Part shown: positions 7,228-17,428 of the stretch, in pieces
Layout of the letters: every line of letters starts with the position of its first letter
How positions within the stretch are numbered: position 1 is the first letter of the stretch
From: UBA952 sp044361535
GTDB taxonomy: Bacteria > Bacteroidota > Bacteroidia > Flavobacteriales_D > Crocinitomicaceae
Direction: 5' to 3'
Assembly (NCBI GenBank): GCA_044361535.1
Contig: JBIKIQ010000001.1
Span: forward strand, 186,001 to 250,000
DNA length: 64,000 bases
Position numbers and translations under genes: made by a program
The notes under the pieces: generated by a model
Told to the model about the DNA's origin: nothing
The model's database searches: none
The model's input: the letters and a program-made list of their open reading frames with translations, nothing else

Positions 7228-9228
7228 CTATTTGAATTTCATTTTTTGAATTCGCACAGAATTCAAAATTGCTAAAAGAGCAACACCGACATCTGCGAAA
7301 ACTGCCTCCCACATCGTTGCTAAACCTCCTGCTCCTAAAGCAAGAACGATGGCCTTAACTGAAAAAGCTAAAATAATGTTTTGCCAAACGATTTGTTTTG
7401 TTGCTTTTCCGATGGAAATTGCCGTTGCAATTTTTGAGGGATGGTCGGTTTGAATAATCACATCAGCTGTTTCTATTGCTGCATCACTGCCCAATCCACC
7501 CATCGCAATTCCAACGTCACTTAATGCTAAAACGGGAGCATCATTGATCCCGTCACCCACAAATGCAATGACTTTGGATGTGTCTTTTTTCAGTTCTTCT
7601 ACTTTCTCAACTTTATTTTCGGGTAATAAATTTCCGAATGCTTTTTCAATCCCTAATTTGGTGGCAACATCCGAAACAACTGCCTGTTTATCTCCTGAAA
7701 GCATGATCGTTTCAATTGACATTGATTTCAAATCCTGAATAGCTTTTCCGGCATCTTCTTTTATTTCATCTGAAACAGTAATAAAACCAACAAACTTATT
7801 GTTTAGAGCAACCAATACGATGCTATCCACGATTTCATCAATAGACTCAGGATAAATAACATTGAACTTTTTAAGCAATTTGGAATTTCCAGCAAGAATT
7901 GTTTCGCTATTTAATGTGCCTTTTAAACCATGACCGGAGATTTCTTCGACTGAGCTGATTGAAAAACGTTCACCTTGATCCATGGATTCTGCAACTATCG
8001 CTTTTGCTATTGGATGGGTCGAATTCTTTTCAATTGCTGCTACCATGGATAAAAACTCTTCTTCTTCATATTTTTCAGATTGCACTTTCTGAACCTTGAA
8101 TACACCTTTGGTAAGAGTACCTGTTTTATCCATCACCACTGTATTTACTTTCGTCAACAGATCCAAATAATTAGATCCTTTAAAAAGTATTCCGTTTCGT
8201 GAAGCTGCTCCAATTCCACCAAAGTAACCTAGTGGAATTGAAATAACCAAGGCGCAAGGACATGAGATTACAAGAAAAATGAGTGCTCTATACAACCAAT
8301 CTGAAAAAACATAAGAGTCAACAAAAAAGTAGGGCAAAACGGTGAGTAATGTTGCTAAAAGAACAACAATTGGGGTATAAATCCGTGCAAATTTTCGAAT
8401 GAATAACTCGGTTTGAGCCTTTCTGGCAGTTGCATTTTGAACCATTTCCAGAATTCTGCTGATCGAACTATCTGAAAACTTTTTACTGACTTTAATTTCT
8501 ATAACTTGTCCAATGTTTATCATTCCTGCTAGAACATTGTGATCCTTGTAAATAGTGTCAGGAACACTTTCTCCTGTGAGCGCGGAGGTATTAAAACTTC
8601 CTTTTTCATTCAATAAAACACCGTCCAAGGGGATTTTTTCACCGGAACGAACCTGAATTGTTTCACCTATTTGCACTGTTTCGGGATGAACTATTTCAGT
8701 TTGATTATTACGGATTACCGTTGCTGATTCCGGACGGATATCCAACAAAGCTTTAATGTTTCCTTTTGCTCGTTTAACGGCTGCAGACTGAAATAATTCA
8801 CCAATTGTATAAAAGAGCATCACTGCAACTCCTTCTGGATATTCTCCAATTGCAAATGCGCCAATGGTTGCTATTCCCATTAAAAAGAATTCAGAAAAGA
8901 CATCTTTTCTAAGAATTGCTTTACCAGCATCAATTAACACAGGTATTCCTACGGGTAAATAGGCAACACCATACCAAACAAGACGCACATAATGGTTGAA
9001 CCAGGATTGTTCAATTAGATGATCAAAGGCTAAGGCAATCATTAATAAGATGAAACTGACAATGGAAGGTAGATATTCTTTGAAATCATCCATCGTCATT
9101 TTTGATGAAAGTCCTTTCGCTTTCAATTTCTCTTCCGCCTCGAGATTGACTTTCTCTTCCAATGAACAACAGGTGATGTTCCCCTGGTCATCGTAGGTAT
9201 GTTGATGGTTTGGATCTGTATTTATCAT
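7228..9228 (-). CDS. P1B-type heavy-metal translocating ATPase (Zn/Cd/Pb type)
   Basis: This 666-residue ATPase pumps metal cations out of the cytoplasm. The N-terminus lacks a full HMA domain and instead has a short metal-binding tail with His8, His10 and Cys20-Cys21. Visible motifs are TGES (218-221), the transmembrane SCPCAL metal site (Cys323, Cys325), the phosphorylated Asp367 in DKTGT, the HP dipeptide (His405-Pro406) and GDGIND (558-563). The last membrane segment contains MWEAVFADVG with Asp646. This is the acidic residue typical of P1B-2 (ZntA/CadA) rather than copper pumps. The gene is 15 bp downstream of the CzcB-like gene, so it is co-transcribed with the RND efflux genes. Zinc, cadmium, cobalt or lead are the likely substrates. 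Confidence 0.93.
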   Translation of the reverse strand: MINTDPNHQHTYDDQGNITCCSLEEKVNLEAEEKLKAKGLSSKMTMDDFKEYLPSIVSFILLMIALAFDHLIEQSWFNHYVRLVWYGVAYLPVGIPVLIDAGKAILRKDVFSEFFLMGIATIGAFAIGEYPEGVAVMLFYTIGELFQSAAVKRAKGNIKALLDIRPESATVIRNNQTEIVHPETVQIGETIQVRSGEKIPLDGVLLNEKGSFNTSALTGESVPDTIYKDHNVLAGMINIGQVIEIKVSKKFSDSSISRILEMVQNATARKAQTELFIRKFARIYTPIVVLLATLLTVLPYFFVDSYVFSDWLYRALIFLVISCPCALVISIPLGYFGGIGAASRNGILFKGSNYLDLLTKVNTVVMDKTGTLTKGVFKVQKVQSEKYEEEEFLSMVAAIEKNSTHPIAKAIVAESMDQGERFSISSVEEISGHGLKGTLNSETILAGNSKLLKKFNVIYPESIDEIVDSIVLVALNNKFVGFITVSDEIKEDAGKAIQDLKSMSIETIMLSGDKQAVVSDVATKLGIEKAFGNLLPENKVEKVEELKKDTSKVIAFVGDGINDAPVLALSDVGIAMGGLGSDAAIETADVIIQTDHPSKIATAISIGKATKQIVWQNIILAFSVKAIVLALGAGGLATMWEAVFADVGVALLAILNSVRIQKMKFK

Positions 9229-9243
9229 GGTGACTAATTTTTA

Positions 9244-10527
9244 TTAATGCGCATGACCTCCGCCACCTTCAGACTTCATCAAATGACTCTGTATGTAATA
9301 GGCACCTTTCAACACAATTTGTGCGTGTGCTGGAATCGTTTGCAAAACAGTGACTTGAACAAAACCTAATTGGGTCGTTCCAGTTTTAACTTCAATTCTT
9401 TGGAAGTGAAATGATTTTCCATGTTCTTCTTCATGTGCAGGTTCTTCTTCATGATCGTGACCATCGTCATGTGAATGTCCTTCTGCGTGATCGTGTCCTT
9501 CTTCATGATTATCCTCTTCTTCTGATTCTTCTAAGACGAAAATAAATTCGCGACCATCGGCTTTTACGACTGCATCCACAGGAACCGCTTTTACAGAATG
9601 AGTACCAACATTAATCAAAGCATTGACATACATTCCTGGGATGAGGGTTTGTTGTTCATTGGTGATATCCGCATGAACCGCTACCGATTTTGTTTCATTC
9701 TCGAATGCTTTTCCGATGCTAAATACCTTTCCTTGAATCTCGGTATTGTCCTGGTTGGTTAAAACGAAATTGATGGTTTGTCCAACTTTTACTTTTTGCA
9801 GGTCTTTTTCATAAACCAATAGATCCACATGCATTTTAGAATTATCAACAATACTAAAAAGCACTTGACCTGGCTCTGCATTTGTTCCAATTTTAACATT
9901 CACATCTGTAATATATCCGCTGATTGGCGCAGTGATAGCCATTGAAGAAGTGGCGTTTTCAGAACTGCTTAAATTCATAGTATTCATCTGTTTTTTTAAT
10001 GAATTAAAACGAGCCTTTTCAACCTCATATTCTGATTTGGCTTTTTGCAGTACTTTTTTAGAATTTGCATTTCCTTCATTCAAGGATTTTTGTCGCTCAT
10101 ACTCTAGTGTAAGCAATTCTAGATTACTTTTTGAGGTTAAATAGGCCTCTTGAATTTTTGTGAATTCAAGATTTTCAATAATGGCTAAGGTTTGACCTTC
10201 CTTTATAAATTGCCCTTCAATGATGCTGATTTTTTTAATAATACCACCAAGTAAAACCGATACATCTGCTTGATTTTGAGGAGGCAGTTTGGTGTATCCA
10301 TTTGCATTGATTACTTCACTCAAATTCTTCATTGCAAAATCGCCTAACACTATCCCAGAGGCTTTGTATTGAGCTTCATTCAATTCGACTTCTTTTACTG
10401 TCGATTCAGCATGTTCTTCTTTCGGTTCTTCCGTACTTTCAGAAGATCCACAAGACACTATGCCAACGAGTAATCCGGAAACAATGATCGCGGAAATTAC
10501 TTTTCTATTTTTTATTTTTAAAAACAT
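9244..10527 (-). CDS. CzcB/CusB-family periplasmic adaptor of a metal RND efflux system
   Basis: This 427-residue lipoprotein (lipobox around IVSCGSS, Cys26) links the inner-membrane RND pump to the outer-membrane channel. It shows the membrane-fusion-protein layout. A lipoyl-like half (VSVLLGGIIKKISIIEGQFIKEGQTLAII) is followed by a coiled-coil hairpin at about residues 125-190, the second lipoyl half (APISGYITDVNVKIG), and a beta-barrel domain. Near the C-terminus, about residues 335-370, is a strongly His/Glu-rich insert (repeated HDH and HEE units). Such inserts are known from metal-specific adaptors and probably bind zinc or a similar ion. It lies between the pump gene (10 bp away) and the ATPase gene. 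Confidence 0.92.
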   Translation of the reverse strand: MFLKIKNRKVISAIIVSGLLVGIVSCGSSESTEEPKEEHAESTVKEVELNEAQYKASGIVLGDFAMKNLSEVINANGYTKLPPQNQADVSVLLGGIIKKISIIEGQFIKEGQTLAIIENLEFTKIQEAYLTSKSNLELLTLEYERQKSLNEGNANSKKVLQKAKSEYEVEKARFNSLKKQMNTMNLSSSENATSSMAITAPISGYITDVNVKIGTNAEPGQVLFSIVDNSKMHVDLLVYEKDLQKVKVGQTINFVLTNQDNTEIQGKVFSIGKAFENETKSVAVHADITNEQQTLIPGMYVNALINVGTHSVKAVPVDAVVKADGREFIFVLEESEEEDNHEEGHDHAEGHSHDDGHDHEEEPAHEEEHGKSFHFQRIEVKTGTTQLGFVQVTVLQTIPAHAQIVLKGAYYIQSHLMKSEGGGGHAH

Positions 10528-10537
10528 GGTCTTTCAA

Positions 10538-13500
10538 TTATTGATTTAATAAATATTGTAAGTTGATCACTGCCTGGTTGTGATTGTAAATCGACAGCAA
10601 GTAGTTTGAGTTGATCTCTAATACAGTTTGATATCCCTGTAGATATTCAATGTATGAAATTTCACCTTCCGCATAATTTTTGTTTGCATTATCAGAAATG
10701 ATTGTTGCATTTTTCAAGGCAGTATTTTCATAGTATGAAATGGTTTCTCTTGCCAACTGCAATTCTTGAAGTTGTTGTTCAAATTGCATGTGAAGTTCAT
10801 TCGACAATTGAGAAGCCTGACTCTCGTGAATTTGAACTGAAGTTTCTGCAGCTCGATTTTTTGCCATATAGGATCCTGCAAAAATTGGGATGGATACACC
10901 AAGAGTCACACCTTGGAAACGAGGAGTTCCATCGTAATTGATAATTTGACCGTTCACATCTTGAACACCTGTCAAGGATTGAATAAAGTAACCAACTTTC
11001 AAATCAGGGAACATCATTGATTTCTCTACATTTAACCCAGCCATGGCAATTTTTACATTTTCCAAAGCCAATGCCAATGCAGGATTTTGATTTAGTGCAG
11101 AACTATCTGTTACCTGAATACTTGGAATCACCGTAAAAGGTTGTTCAGCAATTGTAAAGTCTGTTCCCAATTTCAACAATGTTCTAATATTCAACTTTTC
11201 GTTTCTGATGGCCAGAGCATTTTGCCTTTTCAACTTTTGCAATTCCTGCAATTTGGTTTCAGCCGTGATTTTTTCCAGATTATTCACATCTCCAGTTTCG
11301 AAGCGCAAGGTTGAAGCCGCAACAAAATTTTGCAACAGACTATCTTGAACATTCAAGAGATTTTCAAATTCAATTAGATACAGCAAATGATTCCATGATT
11401 GTCGGATTTCATAAACCAAACGAACTTTATGGGATTCCAATTGAATTTCACTTCCTTTGATACTGGCATCAATCAATTGTTTTTTTGCAGCAATTTGAAA
11501 TGGATTTATGCCTTGAGAAATTGAATAATTCTGATCAAATTTCCCAGTATTGTATTGCCCAAGCATCGCCCCCAATTCGGTTTTTGGCAACTCAAATGCG
11601 GTTCCTTTCAATTGAGTTTGGAATTGAATATTCAATTCTGCTTGTTGAATCGAGTAATTGTTCTTTAAACCATACTCGATTGCACTTTCCAAATTCAACG
11701 TTGGTTCGTTTTGTGCAATCGATGAAGATGAGATTGAAACCAGGAAAAGAGTTGTTATGACTGATAATTTAGCCTTTTTACTTGGTTTAACACCTTTTTC
11801 AAAATAGATGTATAAAATGGGTAAAACTATCAATGTTAAGAGTGTAGCGGTAATTAATCCCCCAATTACTACAGTTGCCAGTGGTTTTTGCACTTCAGCA
11901 CCTGCAGAATTACTTAATGCCATTGGTAAAAATCCAAGTGAAGCAACTGCTGCCGTTAAAAGCACAGGTCTGAGCCTCACTTTTGTGCCTTCAAAAACTC
12001 TGTCTTCTACTGATGTCATACCTTCAGATTTAAGTTGATTAAAATATCCAATTAATACAATACCATTTAAAACGGCCACTCCAAATAGTGCAATAAATCC
12101 TACACCTGCAGAAATACTAAATGGCATGTCTCTTAACCATAAAGCAAAAACACCCCCAATTGCAGACAAGGGAATTGCAGTAAAAATCAACAAAGATTGT
12201 TTCATGGATTTAAACGTAAAAAATAACAAAATGAAAATCAGCAAGAGTGCAATGGGAACTGCTATCGATAATCGGGCAGTTGCCTCAACAAGGTTCTCGA
12301 ATTGCCCTCCATACGTGATATAGTAGCCAGATGGCAATTTCAGTTTTTTATCCAATTTTGTTTGAATTTCCTCCACAACACTTTTCACATCCCTTCCTCG
12401 AACATTGAAACCAACAACAATTCTTCGTTTTCCATCTTCGCGGCTAATTTGCATTGGTCCGGGTTCGTAACTGATATCTGCCACTTGCTCCAAAGGAATT
12501 TGACTTCCCGATGGAAGCGTAATGAACAATGTCTTTAAATTTGAAATGTCACTTCTGCTGTCTGAATCCAGGCGCAACACAAGATCGAACCGCTTTTCAC
12601 CTTCGTACACAACTCCTGCTTTAGATCCTGCAAAGCCAATTCGAATAACGCTGTTCAGATCACCCACATTTAAACCATACAGTGCAAGTTTATCGAAATT
12701 GTAACGAACAGTAATTTGAGGTAAACCTGCAACACGTTCAGCTTTCGCATCAGCCACACCTTCTATACTATTGATAATATTCAAGGCTTCATCCCCTTTA
12801 CTAACGAGCATATCCAAATCTTCCCCAAAAATTTTGACTGCCACATCGCTGCGCACACCAGTCATTAGTTCATTGAAACGCATTTGAATGGGTTGGGAAA
12901 ATTCAGTTGTTGCTCCAGGAATATCACTCAATGCTTCTTCCATCTTTTCCATCAATTCTTCTTTGGTTTCAGCTGATGTCCATTCGCTTTTATCCTTCAA
13001 CAAAATGATCATATCTCCTGCCTCCATTGGCATTGGATCCGTTGGAATTTCAGCACTACCAATTTTAGTGACGATCATTTTAACTTCCGGAAAGCGCTCT
13101 TTCAATATTTTTTCAGCCTTAGTTGTCGATTCAATTTCCTGAGACAATGAACTTCCCGAAGCAATGATCAAGTGAGTAGCGATGTCTCCCTCGTCTAGCG
13201 TTGGAATGAATTCACCTCCCATTCGATTGAAAACAAGCAATGCAAACACAAATAGAGCAAATGCTGCACCGACTACCAATCCTTTTACTTTTAACGATTT
13301 TTGAAGGAAAGGTTTGTAAATACGTTGTGCACCGTCAATTAATTTATCACTGAAGTTCTTCTTATGTCCCGTTTGCTTTTTAAGTACTAATGCAGACATC
13401 ATTGGAACATAGGTCAAGGAAAGTAGAAATGCTCCCAGAATTGCGAATGAAACGGTTTGTGCCATTGGTCCAAACATTTTACCTTCTATTCCTACCAATG

Positions 13501-14890
13501 CGAGAATCGGCAAGTAAACGATAAGGATGATTATTTCTCCAAATGCGGCGCTACTTCTGATTTTTGAAGAAGCCTGATATACCTCATCGTTCATTTGTTC
13601 AGCAGTTAGCACTTTTGTTTCTTTTGACACTTGTAAACGGTGGATAATTGCTTCCACAATGATCACTGCCCCATCTACGATCAACCCAAAGTCGATCGCA
13701 CCTAAACTCATTAAGTTTCCGGAAACTCCAAAAAGGTGCATCATTGAAACAGCGAAGAGCAAAGAGAGTGGAATTACAGATGCTACAACAAGACCTGCTC
13801 GCCAATTTCCTAAAAGCAAAACAAGAATGAAAATAACGATCAATGCACCTTCAATCAAATTCGTTTGAACTGTGCCTATGGCTTTATTCACCAATTTAGT
13901 TCGATCCATAAATGCTTCGATTTCGACACCTTCCGGAAGTGATTTTTTGATCTGTTCCATTTTTAGCTTTACGCGCTCAACAACCTCTGCAGAGTTTTCG
14001 CCTTTCAGCATCATGGCCATACCACTCACTTCTTCACCTTTCCCGTCTTTTGTTACAGCGCCAAAACGAATGCTACTACCCATTTGAACCTTTGCAACAT
14101 CACGGATTAAAACTGGAATTCCATTTTGGTTTTTAACAACGATCTTATTAATATCATTGATACTACTTACCATGCCAATTCCACGAATGAAATAAGCATA
14201 TGGCTTTTTATCAATGTAGGCACCACCCGTATTTTCATTGTTCTTTTTTAGCGCCTCGAAAATTTCGGCTACCGTGGTATTCATACTCTTGAGTTTGTTT
14301 GGTTCAACAGCAATTTCATATTGCTTCAAACTTCCACCTAGGGTATTTACCTCCGCAACTCCAGGAGTGCCCAACAATTGAGGACGTATGATCCAATCCT
14401 GAATTGTTCTCAATTCAGTAGCATCGTATTTTTTCTCATAGCCCTTTTTCGGGAAAACGACATACTGGTAAATTTCCCCTAAACCCGTACTGACTGGCGC
14501 TATCTCGGGACTTCCAATGCCCTCAGGTATTGAATTCTCAGCTTCTTTCAGACGTTCATTTATCTGAGTTCTTGCCCAGTAAATATCAACATCTTCCTCA
14601 AACACGACAGTTACAACACTAAGTCCGAAGCGACTAATTGAACGCAGTTCCACGATTTTAGGAATTGGCTTAACCGCCAACTCGATTGGATAGGTGATGA
14701 ACTGTTCTACTTCTTGTGTTGCAAGTGTTGGTGAGGAAGTAATTATTTGAACTTGATTGTTCGTAATATCGGGCAAAGCATCGATTGGAAGTTTACTAAC
14801 AGAATACGTTCCAACGGCTATTAATGCCACAGTGAATAAACCAATAATGAATTTATTCTTAATACTAAAATGAATGATTTTATCTAACAT
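10538..14890 (-). CDS. CzcA/CusA RND heavy-metal efflux pump fused to a TolC-like outer-membrane domain
   Basis: The start at 14890 (MLDKIIHFSIKNKF) is the normal CzcA N-terminus, so the upstream in-frame Met codons are ignored; the protein is 1450 residues. Residues 1 to about 1035 are a full RND pump: first helix, periplasmic porter domain (SISRFGLSVVTVVFEEDVD), the TM4 charged motif GAIDFGLIVDGAVIIVEA, and the second porter half. A segment KLSVITTLFLVSISSSSIAQ then looks like an internal signal peptide. The last roughly 400 residues are an outer-membrane efflux (TolC/CzcC) domain with two long coiled-coil repeats. Pump-channel fusions of this size are known in Bacteroidota. How the two parts reach different membranes is not explained; cleavage after the internal AQ is possible. 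The operon partner genes supply adaptor and ATPase. Confidence 0.9.
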   Translation of the reverse strand: MLDKIIHFSIKNKFIIGLFTVALIAVGTYSVSKLPIDALPDITNNQVQIITSSPTLATQEVEQFITYPIELAVKPIPKIVELRSISRFGLSVVTVVFEEDVDIYWARTQINERLKEAENSIPEGIGSPEIAPVSTGLGEIYQYVVFPKKGYEKKYDATELRTIQDWIIRPQLLGTPGVAEVNTLGGSLKQYEIAVEPNKLKSMNTTVAEIFEALKKNNENTGGAYIDKKPYAYFIRGIGMVSSINDINKIVVKNQNGIPVLIRDVAKVQMGSSIRFGAVTKDGKGEEVSGMAMMLKGENSAEVVERVKLKMEQIKKSLPEGVEIEAFMDRTKLVNKAIGTVQTNLIEGALIVIFILVLLLGNWRAGLVVASVIPLSLLFAVSMMHLFGVSGNLMSLGAIDFGLIVDGAVIIVEAIIHRLQVSKETKVLTAEQMNDEVYQASSKIRSSAAFGEIIILIVYLPILALVGIEGKMFGPMAQTVSFAILGAFLLSLTYVPMMSALVLKKQTGHKKNFSDKLIDGAQRIYKPFLQKSLKVKGLVVGAAFALFVFALLVFNRMGGEFIPTLDEGDIATHLIIASGSSLSQEIESTTKAEKILKERFPEVKMIVTKIGSAEIPTDPMPMEAGDMIILLKDKSEWTSAETKEELMEKMEEALSDIPGATTEFSQPIQMRFNELMTGVRSDVAVKIFGEDLDMLVSKGDEALNIINSIEGVADAKAERVAGLPQITVRYNFDKLALYGLNVGDLNSVIRIGFAGSKAGVVYEGEKRFDLVLRLDSDSRSDISNLKTLFITLPSGSQIPLEQVADISYEPGPMQISREDGKRRIVVGFNVRGRDVKSVVEEIQTKLDKKLKLPSGYYITYGGQFENLVEATARLSIAVPIALLLIFILLFFTFKSMKQSLLIFTAIPLSAIGGVFALWLRDMPFSISAGVGFIALFGVAVLNGIVLIGYFNQLKSEGMTSVEDRVFEGTKVRLRPVLLTAAVASLGFLPMALSNSAGAEVQKPLATVVIGGLITATLLTLIVLPILYIYFEKGVKPSKKAKLSVITTLFLVSISSSSIAQNEPTLNLESAIEYGLKNNYSIQQAELNIQFQTQLKGTAFELPKTELGAMLGQYNTGKFDQNYSISQGINPFQIAAKKQLIDASIKGSEIQLESHKVRLVYEIRQSWNHLLYLIEFENLLNVQDSLLQNFVAASTLRFETGDVNNLEKITAETKLQELQKLKRQNALAIRNEKLNIRTLLKLGTDFTIAEQPFTVIPSIQVTDSSALNQNPALALALENVKIAMAGLNVEKSMMFPDLKVGYFIQSLTGVQDVNGQIINYDGTPRFQGVTLGVSIPIFAGSYMAKNRAAETSVQIHESQASQLSNELHMQFEQQLQELQLARETISYYENTALKNATIISDNANKNYAEGEISYIEYLQGYQTVLEINSNYLLSIYNHNQAVINLQYLLNQ

Positions 14891-14994
14891 TTGAAAAAAA
14901 TTAATCACAATAAAATACAGCGTTTTGCAGCATGATAGTTTGATCATGTGCATCAGCCAATTGTTTCAAGTCACTACTTGAAATCTATTTGTGA

Positions 14995-15390
14995 TTATGC
15001 TATTTTAGGCGGTTGCCAAATAGCGGAATTGAATTCTGATGTGCAGAATTGATACGCGGGAAATGACGATAAACGTTCATACGCTGGAATATTATTTTTT
15101 TCTAATTCGATTGGAATTACCGTTTTGGAAATAAACAACGATAATGAAGATGGCAGGTGGTCATGACTGAGTGGACAATGATCCTCTTCATGTTGTGTAT
15201 CTGTTTCATCGTGTACACCATTGATGTGTTCAATTACAAAATCTTGGAAACTTAATTGATGGTGCTCCTCGTTGTGATGGTTGTAGTGTTCAATGAATTC
15301 AGGGACAAAAGTTATTAAATGCGCGAACTCCGATGGAAAAGTAATTCCAGCGATGAAAAAGCAAACTAATATCTTTTTGAACAATAACAT
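14995..15390 (-). CDS. His-rich exported protein at the head of the metal efflux operon
   Basis: From the ATG at 15390 the product is 131 residues (11 more if 15423 is used). It has a hydrophobic N-terminal signal (MLLFKKILVCFFIAGITF). The next 60 residues are crowded with His, Asp and Glu (EHYNHHNEEHHQ and HEEDHCPLSHDH), followed by a short hydrophobic tail. Similar small exported proteins often precede czcA in this phylum and are presumed to bind or sense metal in the periplasm. It ends 104 bp before the pump gene on the same strand. The metal is not identifiable from the sequence. Confidence 0.75.
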   Translation of the reverse strand: MLLFKKILVCFFIAGITFPSEFAHLITFVPEFIEHYNHHNEEHHQLSFQDFVIEHINGVHDETDTQHEEDHCPLSHDHLPSSLSLFISKTVIPIELEKNNIPAYERLSSFPAYQFCTSEFNSAIWQPPKIA

Positions 15391-15595
15391 TAAGGCAAAT
15401 ATAATGAAAAAATATATTGTCATTTTTCGGGAAAAAAAAGTAACGGTAAAACAAATTTTCTAAAACCTATTTTACCAAGTGAATGGGAAGAATATAATAA
15501 AATTTACAAGCGTTCTAAATTTGCTGATAGAACTGAATAGGTTATTTTATCAAGAAATTCAGTGATTAATTGGTAAAACAAACTGTGTAAAATAA

Positions 15596-17428
15596 TTAAG
15601 TTATTTGTTTATCCAATTGTTCTACCCCCCAAATTTTCTTTGCTATCTCCTCATAGAGTTCTTGTCGTTCTAATAAAGCTTCCTTATTAAATAAACTGTA
15701 TGGTTTAAAATCTAGGTTGTCACGTTCGTAAAATCTAATGAACTGTGGGTTGTTTATGTAACAATCCTTATTTAAAGACTTTGCCAGTAAATTCTCTCCA
15801 AAATAGATAGGTAGCTTTTTATCAAATGTAAGGTCGTTTAAACTTCTATTCTTGTCCATTGGAAGTAACAATAACCCCCCAAACTTATTACGGTGTCTAT
15901 CAAATGTTTCTTTTTCCGGATATTCCTCCTCAAACCAATCATGATGGTCACATATTATATGTTCAATGTCATATGGGTTTTTAATCTCTCTACTGATATA
16001 ATTTGTGAAATTAGATGGTAAACCACTAGAGGTTTCAATAAAGTCGGTTATACGGGACAAAATATGTAACATGTACCTAACGGTCCAACCGTTTAATCTG
16101 AAGTCATCAATGGTTTCTAATTGAAACTCCATTTCTCCAATTTCCTCCTTACATATTTCTAATAATTCAACAATAGATTTTCTTCTGAATTTCTTGGACA
16201 GTAAGAATACATTATAGACAATAGCGGAGTAATCAACCGTTTTATAGTTGAATATACGTCTAGTAAAGTACAAGTCTAGAAAACAAGAAATTAGTTTAAT
16301 TTTCTTATCGGATTCCTCCTTTGTCTCGTTGGGGTCAATTGACGCTAATATCAATTGAAATTGAAGAGTAAAGTTACGATTACCATTGTAAAAAACTGAC
16401 TCAAACCCTGGAGTATAGTTAGTGGAGTAATTCTTTAAATCAAGGTAAATATGACTGAACTTATCAAATTGTTTAAGAACAAAATCTTCATAATCTTTAC
16501 TTCTCAATAATTTCATTTGAGAACTATGTTCCCTTATCCATTTGTGGAAAGCTGTACCGATTATATCAAAGTCTCCTGGTGAAGCGTTCTTCTTCCTCTC
16601 ACGAATAGTTTCAGCGTATTGAGAACGAATCCAATTTTTAATAAAATCACTTTCTTCCTCTTTACCCAAACCTTTTAAATCTAGAATTCTTTTCTTCCAA
16701 AGATCATTAGCTTGTTGTCTTATTGAATCATTTTCTATTTTACTCAACAGATAACCTTTTAACATCTCAGTGGGGGTTAAACTTAATCCACGATCATTCA
16801 TTGATACAAATATCTTATGAGCGTCCTGTTCAGTTTGAGCCACAATACGTATAAAGTCGACATTATCAATTAACCAGTCCTTAAACATTTCTATTGTGTT
16901 TTTTGGAAGGGTGTCATTCATTATAGCTTCAATGTCATAGAAACGATTGTAGATGTTTTTAATAGTTTCAGAATGTTTAGAAACGTCCATGTATTCCTTT
17001 TGTAAAAGGGCGTTCATGACATCAAATCTTTCCGGCATTTCAGGTACATGAATGTTGTAAGTCTTTGTACCAGCTTTTTTGGAATAAATCAGTTGAAGTA
17101 CTTCAGCACGTTCCTCTTCATCTTCTAACTGATGATATAGATAAATTAATAATAGTGTTAATGAAGTTAATCGTTGTTGTCCATCAATGATTGCGTTTTC
17201 CTCATTGGTAAGAACTATCGAACCCATAAAGTAATGACCGTAATCTAATACTTTTGATCTCTCATCTGTATCAGAATAAAATTCAAAAAACTCTTCCGTT
17301 AAATCAGATAGAAGTTCTTCAATTTGTTTTGTTTGCCACTGGTATTCTCTTTGGTAATAGTGAATTGTGTACTTAACACCAGTAAATAATTCTCTTATTG
17401 ATTTAGGAGTTCCATCAATTTTCTTCAT
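15596..17428 (-). CDS. GmrSD-type protein (DUF262 + DUF1524), putative type IV restriction enzyme
   Basis: The 610-residue product has an N-terminal DUF262 (ParB/Srx-like) domain with YQREYQW near residue 30 and the hallmark DGQQRLTSLTLLL (about 79-91). Its C-terminal DUF1524 domain belongs to the HNH nuclease superfamily: YDIEHIICDHH (about 487-497), then NKFGGLLLLPMDKNRSLND, supplying the His and Asn of the ββα-metal fold. This single-chain arrangement is that of GmrSD, which cleaves DNA carrying glucosylated hydroxymethylcytosine in an NTP-stimulated reaction. Relatives include BrxU and many uncharacterised defence proteins. It stands alone, on the minus strand, in an AT-rich island between the metal operon and tRNA-Arg. 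The target modification cannot be predicted. Confidence 0.85.
   Translation of the reverse strand: MKKIDGTPKSIRELFTGVKYTIHYYQREYQWQTKQIEELLSDLTEEFFEFYSDTDERSKVLDYGHYFMGSIVLTNEENAIIDGQQRLTSLTLLLIYLYHQLEDEEERAEVLQLIYSKKAGTKTYNIHVPEMPERFDVMNALLQKEYMDVSKHSETIKNIYNRFYDIEAIMNDTLPKNTIEMFKDWLIDNVDFIRIVAQTEQDAHKIFVSMNDRGLSLTPTEMLKGYLLSKIENDSIRQQANDLWKKRILDLKGLGKEEESDFIKNWIRSQYAETIRERKKNASPGDFDIIGTAFHKWIREHSSQMKLLRSKDYEDFVLKQFDKFSHIYLDLKNYSTNYTPGFESVFYNGNRNFTLQFQLILASIDPNETKEESDKKIKLISCFLDLYFTRRIFNYKTVDYSAIVYNVFLLSKKFRRKSIVELLEICKEEIGEMEFQLETIDDFRLNGWTVRYMLHILSRITDFIETSSGLPSNFTNYISREIKNPYDIEHIICDHHDWFEEEYPEKETFDRHRNKFGGLLLLPMDKNRSLNDLTFDKKLPIYFGENLLAKSLNKDCYINNPQFIRFYERDNLDFKPYSLFNKEALLERQELYEEIAKKIWGVEQLDKQIT

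Noticed and set aside
15394..15540. Start-less plus-strand frame ending SEWEEYNKIYKRSKFADRTE
   Set aside because: It looks like the tail of a lost gene, but it has no start codon, overlaps the start of the His-rich protein gene, and no full-length relative could be named.
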